The notes beneath the pieces are model-generated. The model made no database searches. It had not been told where the DNA came from and was given only the letters and a program-made list of their open reading frames with translations. The position numbers were made by a program, and so were the translations under genes. Source: Patella vulgata (Eukaryota; Mollusca; Gastropoda; Patellidae). From it: 64,000 nucleotides of DNA. This document shows, piece after piece, positions 53,401 through 64,000 of the stretch. Within the stretch, counting starts at the first letter, position 1. Each line of letters starts with the position of its first letter. The DNA lies in the NCBI RefSeq assembly GCF_932274485.2, contig NC_065879.2, positions 17,348,591 through 17,412,590 on the forward strand. Reading direction: 5' to 3'.

Positions 53401-56400
53401 CAGATTTTCCGGTATGGTTCCCCCTTGTCAGTGATGCCGGTTCGGAGGGCCTGACAAGGACAGCTGTTTAGTCATTCGGATGAGACGAAAAACTGAGGTC
53501 CCGTGTACATATTGGTGTGCACGTAAAAGATCCCTTGACAGTTGGAATTCGATATAAGAGTAGGCCGTAGTGCCGCTGTTAGCCCAGTTCGGAGCAAACC
53601 AGTAAGCGGTTAAACCCCATTTCATTTCGCTAACCAGGAGGCCCCGGATGTGTTGGCCAATATAGTTCCTCGGGATCGTTTAGCTTGCTTCCATCTTGGC
53701 TTATCTATGTCTACATTAGTCTGGTTGCAGGTACACAAAAGTGGGACGATAAACCCTATTTTATTTCATTCACACTGAAAGCTCTGGTCCAATACCTCGG
53801 CACTTTGTCCAGTAAATAAATAAATAACTTACTTTCCTAGAAGCCAAACAGCTGGCAAAAAGAGAGGCATTTCCAGGGAATTTACAATGAAGAAATTAAG
53901 ATAGAAATTTCCCGCTAGAGCACTAATGCCAAATATAACACCATAATAAACAGCAGCGACAGAAAACCTACAAAAAATAACACCATAACAGATAGCATTG
54001 AAAATATAACACCATAATATATAGCAGCGACAGAAAATCTAGAAAATATAACACCATAATAAATAGCAGCTACGGAAAGCAGAAAATATAACATCGTAAT
54101 ATATAACGTTTACAGAAAACCTAGAAAATATAACACCATAGCATATAGAATCCACAGAAACAATATGAAATATAAAACTATCATATACAGCAGCCACAGA
54201 AAACCTAGAAAATATAACACCATGATATATAGCAGCTACAGAGAACCTACAAAATTTAACACCATAATAAATAGCAGCAACAGAGAACCTACAAAATTTA
54301 ACACCATAATAAATAGCAGCAACAGAGAACCTACAAAATATAATGCCATATTAAATAACAGCCACAGAAAACCTACAAAATATAGCAGCAAACAACTACA
54401 GAGTACCTATATACGAAAGATAACACCATAATAAATAGCAGCTACAGAAAACCGAGAAAATATAACACCATAATAAATAGCAGCAACAGAGCACCTACAA
54501 AATATAACACCATATTAAATAGCAGCTACAGAAAATCTAGAAAATATAACACCATGATAAATAGCAGCCACAGAAAACATAAAAAATAGATTATTAACAA
54601 ATACAAGAAATATAGATTGCCAGACAACGAAACATACGCCCACGGCAGCTAAATCGTCCTAGCAGTCATATTTAATAGTTTGTAGGTAATGGGGGTGGGG
54701 GGCATTTACAAGACAATTTCATACAAATCAAAATATAATTTTTGTCCTTTGAAGGATCACAAGGTGCTACAAACTGAAACAAGGGCCTTAACTATGGAAG
54801 TAATATACAAAAATTGTTGAATTCAACAGTCTTTTTCGTTTTACTAATTTAAATAATGCAGATCGGATGATAACTGTTGTTGTTAGGGCATTCCCAAGGT
54901 TCAAGAAGATAAAACAGGAGTCATAACTCTAGAAGCAATTGACGGAAATTACTGAAATTCAATAGACTTCTTCGTTTCGCTAATTTAAATAATGCATACA
55001 AATTTCATACAGATCGGACGATAACTTTTGTCGTTAGAGCCTTCACAGGGTTCTACAAAGTGAAACAAGGGCCATAACTCTACACGTAATTAACGGAAAT
55101 AACCAAAATTCAATAGGATTTTTCGTTTCATTAAGTTAAAGGATGCATATAAATTACATACAAATCGGATGATAATTTTTGGTGTTAACAAGGTGCAATA
55201 ACGTGAAACGAGGGCCATAACTCCAGAAGAAATTAACGCCAGTAGTTTTGGCGTCTTAAAAAACCCTACCTCAGATGTATATTTGTTGTCTGTTTGGTGA
55301 CTACATAAAGCCTACATAAGGGCAGCTCCATGTAGAGTCAGGGGTTGGGGAGGCCCAAGTTGTTTTGAGTGTCGCACTTCCAGCTCTAGCTGGGCGGTAA
55401 CTTCTTGGGTAACCAGCTAATGATTTATATTTTAAAAAGACAAATGAAACTTACCAAATAAATTGAATACAAAACGTTGTTTTAAACATGGTCAAACCAC
55501 GATAAATATCTAAATAGGTATATTTCTTTAATCCTTCATTTTGTTGCTTTTCTGCCTCGCTAAGTTTCCTTAAAACACTCTCGGCATTTGTCGGTACAAC
55601 TGTTCCATTTATTTTAGCAATCCTGGCCAAGATTTCCAGAGCTTCTGGAATTTTATCTTTGGTTGCTAACCATCTCATACTCTCGGGTACAAAACTAGAT
55701 TTATTTAAATTACAAAAACAAACTTCGAACAATATTTATTAAAATACAAACGGTATTTATAGAAATACAAATTGTATTTATAGAAATACAAATTGTATTT
55801 ATAGAAATACAAATTGTATTTATAGAAATACAAATTGTATTTATAGAAATACAAATTGTATTTATAGAAATACAAATCGCATTTATAGAAATACAAATTG
55901 CATTTATAGAAATACAAACTGCATTTATAGAAATACAAACTGCATTTATAGAAATACAAATTGCATTCTATACAAATTGTATAGAAATACAAACAGTATT
56001 TATAGAAATACAAACAGTATTTATAGAAATACAAACAGTATTTATAGAAATACAAACAGTATTTATAGAAATACAAATTGCATTCATAGAAATACAAACT
56101 GCATTTAAAGAAATACAAATTGCATTTATAAAATTCAAACTACATTTATAAAATTCAAACAACAGTTATAAAATTCAAATTACATTTATAAAACTTGTAA
56201 TTTTATCTATAATGCTAAAAGGTATATTTTAATCTGTTTGTTTTTCCATATAAATTTTAACCCAAATCAAATAAATGTAAAGTGAACGTACTTGCACCAA
56301 CTCCTGCAATCGAACTTTGACTTACATTTTATTGCCCCTATCTATTTTGTTTACATTAATTATGCACTATCACGTCGGTCGGCATTTACAGCTGGATAGC

Positions 56401-58283
56401 CTAGAATACGGGTATAAGGGACTACATTCCTGGACACAAAGTCGGAATCCAATACGAGACCTTGACGTCACCGTAGCTCGCTAACCCCTGAAGGCTTATC
56501 ATTTCTAGTCCGGACTTTCTTGCCGACGTGAAATGTATGGAATAGTTTCCGTGCACTCTACATGGGTTCTCCTTGCCAGTTCTACCGCCCTGCACCACAG
56601 CCAGGCAAATCATGATCTCCCTGAGCAACCATGGCGCCCTATTTGAAACCAGAACCTAATTATGTAGTATACTCACAACCAGCCGAGCAGAAAAGGCATA
56701 GTGAAACCTCCGCATAAAAGATGAAGACATTCCCAATCTGGTATCAAGTAAGCAACAAGAGCCAACAGGCAGACGCCAACAGCCCAGAAGGGCATGGCAC
56801 TTGCTAGAGCACGTCTGTGGGTACCAATAAACTCGAGAGGATAGACAACTATCACCAGATAACCACCAATTGTTAAACCAATCAAAAATCTAAACACGGC
56901 AAACATTTCCCAATTGATGGAGAAGATAATGGTGAAGTTGAAGATGGCGTGAAGCAGCATACACAGATAGATGGTTTTCTTTCTACCGATGGTATCACCA
57001 GCTTGACCAGCTAACAGAGCTCCCACAAGAACTCCTCCCATCTGGACAGCTGTTACTACAGGTTTAATCCACTCCTTCTCACAGACCAGATCAAACTAAA
57101 ATAAAAATAATGCAATTAAATTCTAACAGCTTTGGTGTGGTGTCGCGGTTCAACTCGGTACCCTGTTTGGATCGGTTCCATTTTATAACAACCGAGAATT
57201 GATTGATGTCGCAGTTTCGATTGATTCCATCGTCTCTGTGTGGTCCACTGCTGATCAACAAGTCCAACCATTTATTACTATGAGCGGTTATCTGGGTTAG
57301 GTTCATATTTCCTTGGGATTTTTTTGCTAGAAGTTCGTAATAAAACCACTGTCCGGGGACAATTTATTTCATTGCACACTAAATGGCATGACCCTTGTAG
57401 TACTATCGGACGTCTTTCCTTGTTGCGTTTGTTTTCTTCGTGATAGTAATATATAACACTACAGGTTAAATGGTTCCTACGACATTATTGTTAAGCTGGA
57501 ATGACTACGAAGGTTCCTCGTTCTCAATAAATAATAGCTGGTTGGAATACCTGGGTGAGCTCTGACCAGTCTCGCTCAACACCCTCTTTTATAACCCCCT
57601 AATTTCTGCACGTTTTAGATTAACCTTGACGTTAATTTCAATCCCACATATGGAATAAACCTCTCCATTTCTCAAGAGCAGGGAGTGGGTAGGGGGGCAT
57701 TACCTTATTTGGTCTACCAACCATAGATCAATAAACATACATAATTTGATGGCTATTTTGACAATGGTTAGGATTTTACCAAAATATCACTGTTTTAATA
57801 TATAAATATATCATTCGCGTTCATTAAGTACGTGTGGTTTGACTCTATAGAAAGAGTGAAGCAACAATTTTTCAAAGACCCAATATTGTCTTCTTTAGCC
57901 CGGTTGAGGTAAAACCTCGTTTTATAACGATACCACGAATGCTACAAATAAATAACCCATTATAAATAAACGAAGAATCGGAGCTAACCTACCGCGCTGA
58001 CAACAGTACTTGTAATGGAGGTTTCAAACACTCTGCTACACGATGGTAACGTCACATTATCGACAATGATGTCACACTTCTTAAAATTAAAGGAAGTTCT
58101 GTTGGTGAAGTTACCGCTGATGGAATCACTTTCAGGAGCAAGGCACCACCAGTCTGGAATCACCGCTCCAAATGCCATGATCAGCATACTGAATCCAAAC
58201 GTTATCTTGGACACCATAATGAGTAGAATCAGCATCCATTGAAATCGTCCAAACGATCCAACAGCATCGATTAATTCTTCCAT
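50456..58283 (-). CDS. SLC22-family organic ion transporter, gene 2 (eight exons)
   Basis: Tandem paralogue of SLC22 gene 1 with the same eight-exon structure: 58283-57993, 57095-56677, 55694-55455, 53967-53833, 53111-53032, 51914-51794, 51195-51123 and 50752-50456. Phases agree throughout, giving 551 residues. The start MEELIDAVGSFGRFQWM is shared with gene 1. It has the extracellular cysteine loop, GQAGDTIGRKK, PESMRW, a family-typical exon 4 (VYYGVIFGISALAGNFYLNF) and exon 5 (KIGRRLGTSLPLF), and NESYPTVIR. The C-terminus NTYL again fits a class I PDZ ligand. Exons 4 and 5 are closer to the SLC22 consensus than those of gene 1, so this copy is probably the more conserved transporter. The substrate (organic cation, anion or carnitine type) cannot be deduced. 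Exon 4 begins inside a 42-bp tandem array. Confidence 0.92.
50810..51058 (-). mobile_element. SINE family A, minus strand, with head
   Basis: Reverse of the body and tRNA-like head (CGACACAAACTAGGTCATTT at the tail side, GACCACTCGACCACCC at the head side). In intron 7 of SLC22 gene 2, close to exon 7. Confidence 0.75.
51213..51330 (-). mobile_element. SINE family B head fragment, minus strand
   Basis: ATGAAATTTGGTTTAACTAC joined to a reversed tRNA-like head region (AACACCAGGAGCGAACACTA, AACTGAGCCACCGCG). The middle of the SINE is missing. Confidence 0.5.
51990..52170 (+). mobile_element. SINE-like fragment with the GGTTTCCTCCCAC core
   Basis: A GGGTACTCCGGTTTCCTCCC block followed by CTGGGCGTGCGCTAAGC and AAGCGGACGTTAAACACTAA. 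Related to family A in the core but with a different tail. It lies in intron 5 of SLC22 gene 2. Confidence 0.55.
52472..52937 (-). mobile_element. TTAA-target MITE, copy 4 (466 bp), reversed
   Basis: Same family as 14749-15243 in the opposite orientation. TTAA flanks at 52468-52471 and 52938-52941. Inverted ends AGTAGCTAAGTC and GCGATTTAGCTCCT. In intron 5 of SLC22 gene 2. Confidence 0.85.
53325..53635 (+). mobile_element. SINE family B, full-length reference copy
   Basis: The best-preserved head in the window: A box GGTGGCTAAGTGGGTAAGAC and B box GGTCGGGTGTTCGATCCC. Then GTGTACATATTGGTGTGCAC, GGAATTCGATATAAGAGTAG and the tail GTTAAACCCCATTTCATTTC. In intron 4 of SLC22 gene 2. Confidence 0.88.
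53925..54595 (-). repeat. 42-bp tandem array built on the exon 4 acceptor of SLC22 gene 2, about 16 units
   Basis: Each unit (plus strand ATAACACCATAATAAATAGC, then AGCNACAGAAAACCTAC) repeats the first about 30 bp of exon 4 and its 3' splice site. The unit at 53925-53969 is the functional exon start. The other units lie upstream in intron 3, many with an intact AG before GTTTTCTGT on the coding strand. The period is a multiple of three. Confidence 0.9.
54720..55240 (+). repeat. About 155-bp tandem repeat, three units
   Basis: Units carry AACAAGGGCCATAACTCTA, AATTCAATAGACTTCTTCG and ATACAGATCGGACGATAACT. In intron 3 of SLC22 gene 2. No coding content. Confidence 0.8.
55730..56175 (-). repeat. 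21-bp minisatellite upstream of SLC22 gene 2 exon 3, about 20 units
   Basis: Units such as TATTTATAGAAATACAAATT and CATTTATAGAAATACAAACT. It lies 36 bp upstream of the exon 3 acceptor, in the same place as the AT minisatellite of gene 1. The 137-codon minus-strand ORF rich in YFYK (55705-56118) is a by-product of the 21-bp period. Confidence 0.88.
56180..56676. other. SLC22 gene 2 intron 2 remainder
   Basis: Unique sequence with GC content higher than its surroundings at about 56420-56640. A 68-codon minus-strand ORF there shows no known motif. Nothing assigned. Confidence 0.4.
57096..57992. other. SLC22 gene 2 intron 1
   Basis: 897 bp, free of the foldback, Tc1 and long-inverted-repeat elements that enlarge the corresponding 4.4-kb intron of gene 1. 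No feature recognised. Confidence 0.55.
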
Positions 58284-58331
58284 TGTTGAACTTCCAGTTT
58301 CTCAATCTGAAGATATGGAATAAAGCGAGTG

Positions 58332-58337
58332 TTTATA
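58332..58337 (-). promoter_or_regulatory. TATA-like box of SLC22 gene 2
   Basis: TATAAA on the minus strand within ATTTTATAAACACTC, 49 bp upstream of the ATG, matching the box before gene 1. A CTTCAG between box and ATG could also be a 5' UTR splice acceptor, which would argue against a core promoter here. Confidence 0.45.
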
Positions 58338-58369
58338 AAATCATAATACAATCATGACTGTAAAGGGCC

Positions 58370-58590
58370 TCAAATTTAAACAGGCACTATGCGAGAGTTG
58401 AATCTGCCTATTGCATGTCTTTGTCTAGGCCTTAAATGTTATATAAACTATTAATTAGACATTTATTAACATGACAAGACGATAACAAAGTCTCGATGTC
58501 ATCAGATAGATCCGATTTCAAGTAGGTTAGAACGGTTCAGCCATTTAATGATTTAATGTAAAATTGGTAAAGCGAGACTAAGCCTCGAAC
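58370..58590 (-). repeat. Dispersed repeat fragment upstream of SLC22 gene 2
   Basis: Blocks CTGCCTATTGCATGTCTTTG, TAGGCCTTAAATGTTATATA and AGTCTCGATGTCATCAG match, in reverse, blocks at 19490-19720 and 45590-46080. The family is unnamed and its ends are not defined. Confidence 0.55.
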
Positions 58591-58904
58591 AACCTGTACG
58601 ATGGTTACAATCAGTGCACACATCTTGTCAAACTTTAAAGGCTAATATCTCAGCTTAGAATAAAGTAATCTGAACAAAATTTTCACTATATTTGTTTTGC
58701 ATTATCTGTTTTTGAACTATTATAGCAAGAACGACCAGCACTTTATCTAAATCTTACATAATGAATCATTGCGTTCTTTAGGGGACCCCGGGCCTATCAT
58801 ACTGGCTCCATCTTGCTCCATCCCTGCTAAACATCGCATGTAATCATGTTATATAAGATATTTAACTGCCTTGATTATATGGCATATTTCCTCGTTTTTA
58901 CGTG

Positions 58905-59063
58905 ACAAGGATTATGGTCGCCTGTCCAACCTCGTGGGTTTTTTCCGGGTCCTCCGGTTTCCTCCCACTGCTAAAGACTTCTACGCGCAGGCGAATTAAT
59001 AAAATAAATTTGAACCATATGTTAGTCCCGAAATTACCTATTTTGTGTCGCGTGAACGTTAAA

Positions 59064-59096
<33 letters not shown>
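58905..59096 (+). mobile_element. SINE family A, 5'-truncated, long (TC)n tail
   Basis: Body from GGTCGCCTGTCCAACCTCG to GAACGTTAAATATC followed by (TC)n at 59066-59095. Confidence 0.8.
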
Positions 59097-59099
<3 letters not shown>

Positions 59100-59100
<1 letters not shown>

Positions 59101-62100
59101 TTGGCAACATCACCATTGCTATCATTCTCGGCAAAGAATATTGTTGGTATTGGTTAGAGTTTGATTTAAACCAAAATGCAGAAAACATAATGGACAAGGG
59201 AACATCCATTTACGTTACAAGGAGTTATCTCTCTTTATGGAAACTATCACTAATTATTGATTAGAGTATTTAGTTTAAACTGAATAGGATTTAAAAACAA
59301 ATAAGGGCCTATATAAGTTCTCCCCCAAAATATATCTAGTATATTATCTGTAAACCCCTTTATTCGCCCACATTTTCATGTGGACGTATATTGTCGTCGC
59401 CCCTGTCCGTCCGGCATCTGGCCATCCGGCCACAATTTGTGGTCAATCTACAGCTCACAATTCTTATCCGATTTTGAAGAAAATTGAAATATAGGTTTAT
59501 CTCTAAAAGATCTCAGTTCCTGTCGATATTGGCATGTATTGGATCGAAACGAACGAACGCCCACATCCAGTATGCCTTGTCAAGCACCGTCATCCGGCTT
59601 TCTATATTCCAACTAGGGTTTTTATTTCACTATCTGCTTAATTTCGAAATTCACTTTTTTGCTTCTTCTGAATGATAATTATTTTCTTGTGCATTTTTTC
59701 ATCTGGTTGTCGTATTTCTAAGCCAATAAAAAAAAGAGGTTTTATAGATATTATTTCAAAATGTATATGTTGTGTTCCAAAAAAATAATAATAAAATATT
59801 AAGAGCTAAATTGTCGAATTTTCTTGAAAAAATTAACTTTGTTGTCTAACCATTACAATCAAAAGACATATAGCCAGTATTGTTTTATGGTTAAATACGT
59901 ATTATTGAAATTATTGTTGAGCCTCTACTGTGTGAAATCTATGAAATTGAAGCAGGAAAAGGTGAATATTTTCCTAAGATACGCCTTTGCTGTATAAAAT
60001 TGCAAATAACTAGTAGCTTTCACTCTTTATTTCTGCACTAAATGTCGAGCTTGATATGTGCGGATAGTTGCACACTGTTTAAATGGCTACACATACATTT
60101 TGTACCGAAATATCTGAGAAAAGTTTCAGAAATACGACATTTCGACGTGACGGTTTTATAAGATATTTTGATTCTTAACCTCTGTGTGATTTTTGGCTCT
60201 CCTGGAAAATTTAGCAAAATCTAAATACGACCTTGACTCCCCGTCGACGATATGCCTTGTCAAGAACCGTATGCACATACGGCTTTCTATATTCCTAGAA
60301 TATACGCACACACGCTCGAATGGTTGAATTTTTTTTTTTTTTTTTTCAGTATTGAAAATATTATTGCTACACAATTATTATGTCTGGTCAGATACATTTT
60401 ACTAATTAGATGAAATAAGCCAGCCACAATGTACTTTTGTTCTAAAAAACAAGAGAAAAACTCTCTTACCCCCAAACATTAACTATGCAAACGCCATTCA
60501 ATTCTTCTTATTTTGTGAAATGCTTTGCACAACAAGGTAGAAACATCATATAATTTAATGCATCATAAAGTCTAGTATTATAGTTCCAAAAGGTATCCAA
60601 AGCAGCAATAAAACTATTGTTCCCTATACCAAATAGGTATGTTTTCACCGTCTCCTTATACCCCTCATCTGGCGCCATATTTGTTCAACAAATTGAAAAC
60701 AAGTATGGCGACTGTTTGGGCCGTTATCTTTTTTTAAATTTAATTATTTCCATAGTTTTGTAATCGGATTTCAGCTTTAACCTGAGTAGCAATCTAAACT
60801 CTATTTATCGGTTGTAAAGGGAGATAACTGGGTAAAATATCAAATATTCGTTGCAGTAATTATCCTAATGTGCTGTTATTTGTCAATATTGAGTAGTATT
60901 TGGTAAGTATTTGGTATTATTGGGTTATTATTTGCTTGTTTTGGGTGATATAGGGAGGCAAATGAAACAGCCAGACATCGATATCGGATTTGAAGTACAT
61001 TCCCGTGATACAACTCTCTATTTAAAAAAAATATGATATGTCCATTTTGCATCACTGTGTTGTAGTATTGGCTAGTATGTGGTGGTATTGGGTGGTATTG
61101 GGTAGTATTGGGTAGTAATGGGTAAATCGTCCCACCCTTTCACATATACCCATGTTTTAATCGGGGTATTTAATAGTTTTCTAAATACTTCTTGAGTTCT
61201 TAAAACTATGGTAATAAAATAATGGGACGAATCCTTTGCTATAAAAAAACTAATACAAATACTGTAATCAATATGAACTATTTAGATTTCAGAGCGTTTT
61301 AAAGATATATTATCTCAAAGTTAATTATTTGTCTCGTTGTATGATGAAAGAAACATAAATGGGTAGGTCTAAGTAGAGGCCTGTAATAAACTTCCGATCC
61401 AAGGTACACTCGCTAAAGGACCCAGTCGTTTCCCAAAATAAAATAAGAATTACGATAACAGATGAAGTAAAGTTTTAGTAGCATAAAAGAGCTAAAAAAA
61501 ATACCTGGCGTATACATTAAACTGTCGGATAAAATTGTTTAGAAATTTAGCAAACAATAATTGTGTGAAGTAATACAGTTCCTCTGTTCCTCTATTTATA
61601 ATATATAACCGATCAAGGGTTCTTTAAACAGTGTAGTAATATCAAGTATTTATGATAAAGCAACTTACGTTTGATTATAGATTTCAGCCAATATTGATAC
61701 AAAGGTATACCCAGCCTATAAATGGTGCTCCACGTGAATATGACCAATACAGGTAAATACAGGTAAATTAGGGGCGGCGACCAAGCGAGGGCCAGGTTTG
61801 ATAAGAAGTTGTCAATCTGATTAAAATACAGATCTATATTTCGTTTCGTTTTTTATACTTTCGATGGCCTATACTACATGAAGATCTGACAAGTTGTACC
61901 CGAAGGTCGTGTCAGGGGTCGTACGAGCGGCTTTTGACCCTATGGCGTCAGACATTGATTAACCAATCAGCGTTGACGTTTCTAGTGGTTTACCCACAGT
62001 TCTGTGCATGGCACGCCAAGAAGTCGCCGTAACAGACCGTTTTATTGTCTTATCCCTAGTGTGTAAAGACAAGTAAAACGAAATTTTGAACTATATAAAA

Positions 62101-62585
62101 AAAAACGAAATAGGATCTGTGTTTAAATCAGACTGGAAGTCTATTCCACCTTTAAATATAGTACTTCACGTGTGATCAATGCAAGTAAATCAACAGACTC
62201 TTTGAAACCAGAATAACAGAGCAATACAATTTTTAAAAATTCTGTCGACTATTAATCCAAATTGGGAATACACTTTGTATAAAATTCTTTGTATGGCTGT
62301 CTTAACAAAGGCATCATTTGTGAATACTAAGCACTTATTAGACGTATATAAATATCGCTCGATCTTGTATTTTCAGATCAAACAACTGTTTTACGCCTTT
62401 CCACTTTAAATTACGATTCAGCACCTTAACCAAATACTAAGCATTCTTACAAAACAGTAAGAATTTTGGTCAATTTGGAATCTTCATTCCGACTGGTTCT
62501 GTTTGATTTTCGAATAAGTATGACGGGGCCTTTAACAGTGTTTGGGATGGGGTCCCGTCATTCGGCAGACGATCGGCATCATTAA
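59100..62585. other. Intergenic AT-rich DNA
   Basis: About 3.5 kb with no recognisable gene. It holds a fragment matching in reverse the end of the 173-bp repeat family (CATTTTCATGTGGACGTAT, about 59368), a duplicated block (ATGCCTTGTCAAG, then CGGCTTTCTATATTCC at about 59570 and 60250), a T run (about 60330-60347), and irregular GTATTGGGT repeats (60890-61125). Confidence 0.45.
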
Positions 62586-62589
62586 TTCC

Positions 62590-62855
62590 CATGGCCCCTT
62601 TCTTGTGTTTATTGGGCCAAAAATGTTTCCGTCGTGGTTCTCCCGGTCGTTGGAATGGGACGGAAAACCGAGCTCCCGTGTACACATTGAAGGGCACGTA
62701 AAAGATCCCCTGGCAGTTGGAATTCGATAGAAAATTGCTGCTATCCGGGCAATATTTCCCTCATAGTACACTGTATGGCATATGCCCGTCTTCATTAGCT
62801 AAGTCGGAGCTGAACAGTAAGGCGATAAACCCCATTTCATTTAATTTAATTTTTG
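62590..62855 (+). mobile_element. SINE family B, 5'-truncated copy
   Basis: GTGTACACATTGAAGGGCAC, GGAATTCGATAGAAAATTGC, ATGGCATATGCCCGTCTTC and a tail ATAAACCCCATTTCATTTAA. Confidence 0.75.
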
Positions 62856-63084
62856 TAGGGTGGGGGCGGGGGTACTTACCAATGACCACCGGTCCGGTTC
62901 CATTCACTTGATTTGATATTTGTTGTTTATAGCTTGCACTGCGTAGTTTGTGTGACTTGTCCGCAGGTTTGTCTTATGCATTTTGTTTACGTGTAGAGCG
63001 GTCCCCTTGTACATACTATTATATATCCCTTTTATTAGGAGATATCACGTGTTGTAAATTAAAGCTAAACGATTGCAATTTTAC

Positions 63085-63275
63085 CCAAAATGTCCCGCTC
63101 AGCGAAACATCAATCCAGCATTAGGGACCATTTGTCACTTTCTGTCCACTCTGGCTGCGCTACTGAGGTAGTACGGAGTCACAATATTGTCATGTTGAGC
63201 CCTGCTTAGCGAAATATTAATCCAACACTATTATGTCACCCCCTTTGCTCGCTCTGGCTCCGCTACTGGGGTAGT
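63085..63275 (+). repeat. About 115-bp tandem duplication
   Basis: Two diverged units with GCGAAACATCAATCCAGCAT / GCGAAATATTAATCCAACAC and CTCTGGCTGCGCTACTGAGG / CTCTGGCTCCGCTACTGGGG. No coding content. Confidence 0.7.
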
Positions 63276-63454
63276 ACGTAATATTTACACAGAGCTCCAT
63301 GTATTCTATAAACTCTTTGTTCAGATCTTCAAGTTGTACCTTGAACTCAATCGTATGACAATCAAAAACATAATAATATAGTATCACTATATATGTTTAC
63401 TCACTCTGGGGTCGTCGTAGTTGGGTAATCAGGACACTGGAGAAAAAATGGAAT

Positions 63455-63666
63455 AAGGTTCAATGCCCTGCTGTTCTACACCGACTGGGCTAATCAAGAC
63501 GGACTGGATAGAGAAAGGGGGTAAACTTCCATTCGACACAAACTAGGTCATTTCGAGACTAATATATGGTACTGAAGACCGGGAGAAAACCCACGAGGTT
63601 GGACAGGCGAACCCACCCCTTGTCACGTACAAGCTAGGAATCGAAACCACACGTGAGAGAGAGAGA

Positions 63667-63698
<32 letters not shown>

Positions 63699-63990
63699 AA
63701 TGGGGTTTAACGTCCACTCGACACAAACTAGATCATTTCGGGACTAACACATTGTTCAATTTTATTTCAATACTTCGCTTGCGCGTGGGGATTTTTGAGC
63801 CATGGGGGGAAACCGGAGTACCCGGGGAAAACCCACGAGGTTGGACAGGCGACCCTACTTCTTGTTACGTACAACCTGGGAATCGAAACCACGTCAGTTG
63901 ACTTAATGACAGGCCTTATGGAAACCACACGACCTGACTCAATGACAGACATTACGAACTAAAGCTCACACTTTAAGCCATTCACCATCA
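63455..63990 (-). mobile_element. Two SINE family A copies in tandem, minus strand
   Basis: A shorter copy at 63455-63655 (CATTTCGAGACTAATATATG, AAAACCCACGAGGTTGGACA) and a fuller copy at 63656-63990 with a (GA)n/(GATA)n tail at 63656-63698 and a reversed head at the end (GGAATCGAAACCACG, ATGACAGGCCTTATG). The second reaches the window edge. Confidence 0.8.
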
Positions 63991-64000
63991 GACCTCTTCA

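Noticed and set aside
54165-54431. 88-codon plus-strand ORF in SLC22 gene 2 intron 3
   Set aside because: Antisense reading of the 42-bp exon 4 acceptor array, not a gene.
55705-56118. 137-codon minus-strand ORF rich in YFYK
   Set aside because: Pure consequence of a 21-bp minisatellite in an intron; the translation is only the repeat.

Overview
This is a window of intron-rich, AT-rich metazoan nuclear DNA. Nothing bacterial or viral organises it. The gene set (a laminin gamma chain, TRIM/MATH E3 ligases, SLC22 transporters), the very high density of tRNA-headed SINEs whose tails read like GTTAAACCCCATTTC, and active Tc1 transposons suggest a lophotrochozoan, most likely a mollusc. That assignment is inference; no species-diagnostic gene is present.

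Layout. (1) 1-9105: the last five coding exons of a laminin gamma chain on the + strand, with introns full of SINEs, two hAT-type elements and one element with long terminal inverted repeats. (2) 9106-13440: 3' UTR and downstream DNA with three separate minisatellites. (3) 13440-25345: a tandem segmental duplication of about 6 kb. Each unit holds one intronless RING/B-box/coiled-coil/MATH gene. Copy A (16268-18295) has lost B-box 1 and gained a 45-bp repeat array that encodes GLFG-like repeats inside the MATH domain. Copy B (22810-24261) keeps both B-boxes and has a single repeat unit. (4) 25855-27383: an intact Tc1-type transposon. (5) 27400-31150: SINEs, tandem repeats and unassigned DNA. 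(6) 31159-58283: two tandem minus-strand SLC22 genes of eight exons each. All exons can be read with consistent phases, giving 545 and 551 residues. Their introns carry MITEs, foldback elements, minisatellites that include 3' splice sites, and a second near-identical Tc1 transposon. (7) 58300-64000: SINEs and unassigned AT-rich DNA.

How it fits together. The three gene families are unrelated in function: basement membrane, ubiquitin ligase, and plasma-membrane solute transport. They share a history of local duplication and heavy transposon traffic. Because the TRIM units are paralogous, each shows the empty site of elements inserted in the other, so the TTAA target duplications of two MITE families can be read directly. 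The most unusual features are the TRIM gene with nucleoporin-like GLFG repeats, and minisatellites built on exon-intron junctions in the SLC22 genes.

Limits: identities were recognised by eye. Repeat boundaries are exact only where a target-site duplication is given. Percent identities are visual estimates.
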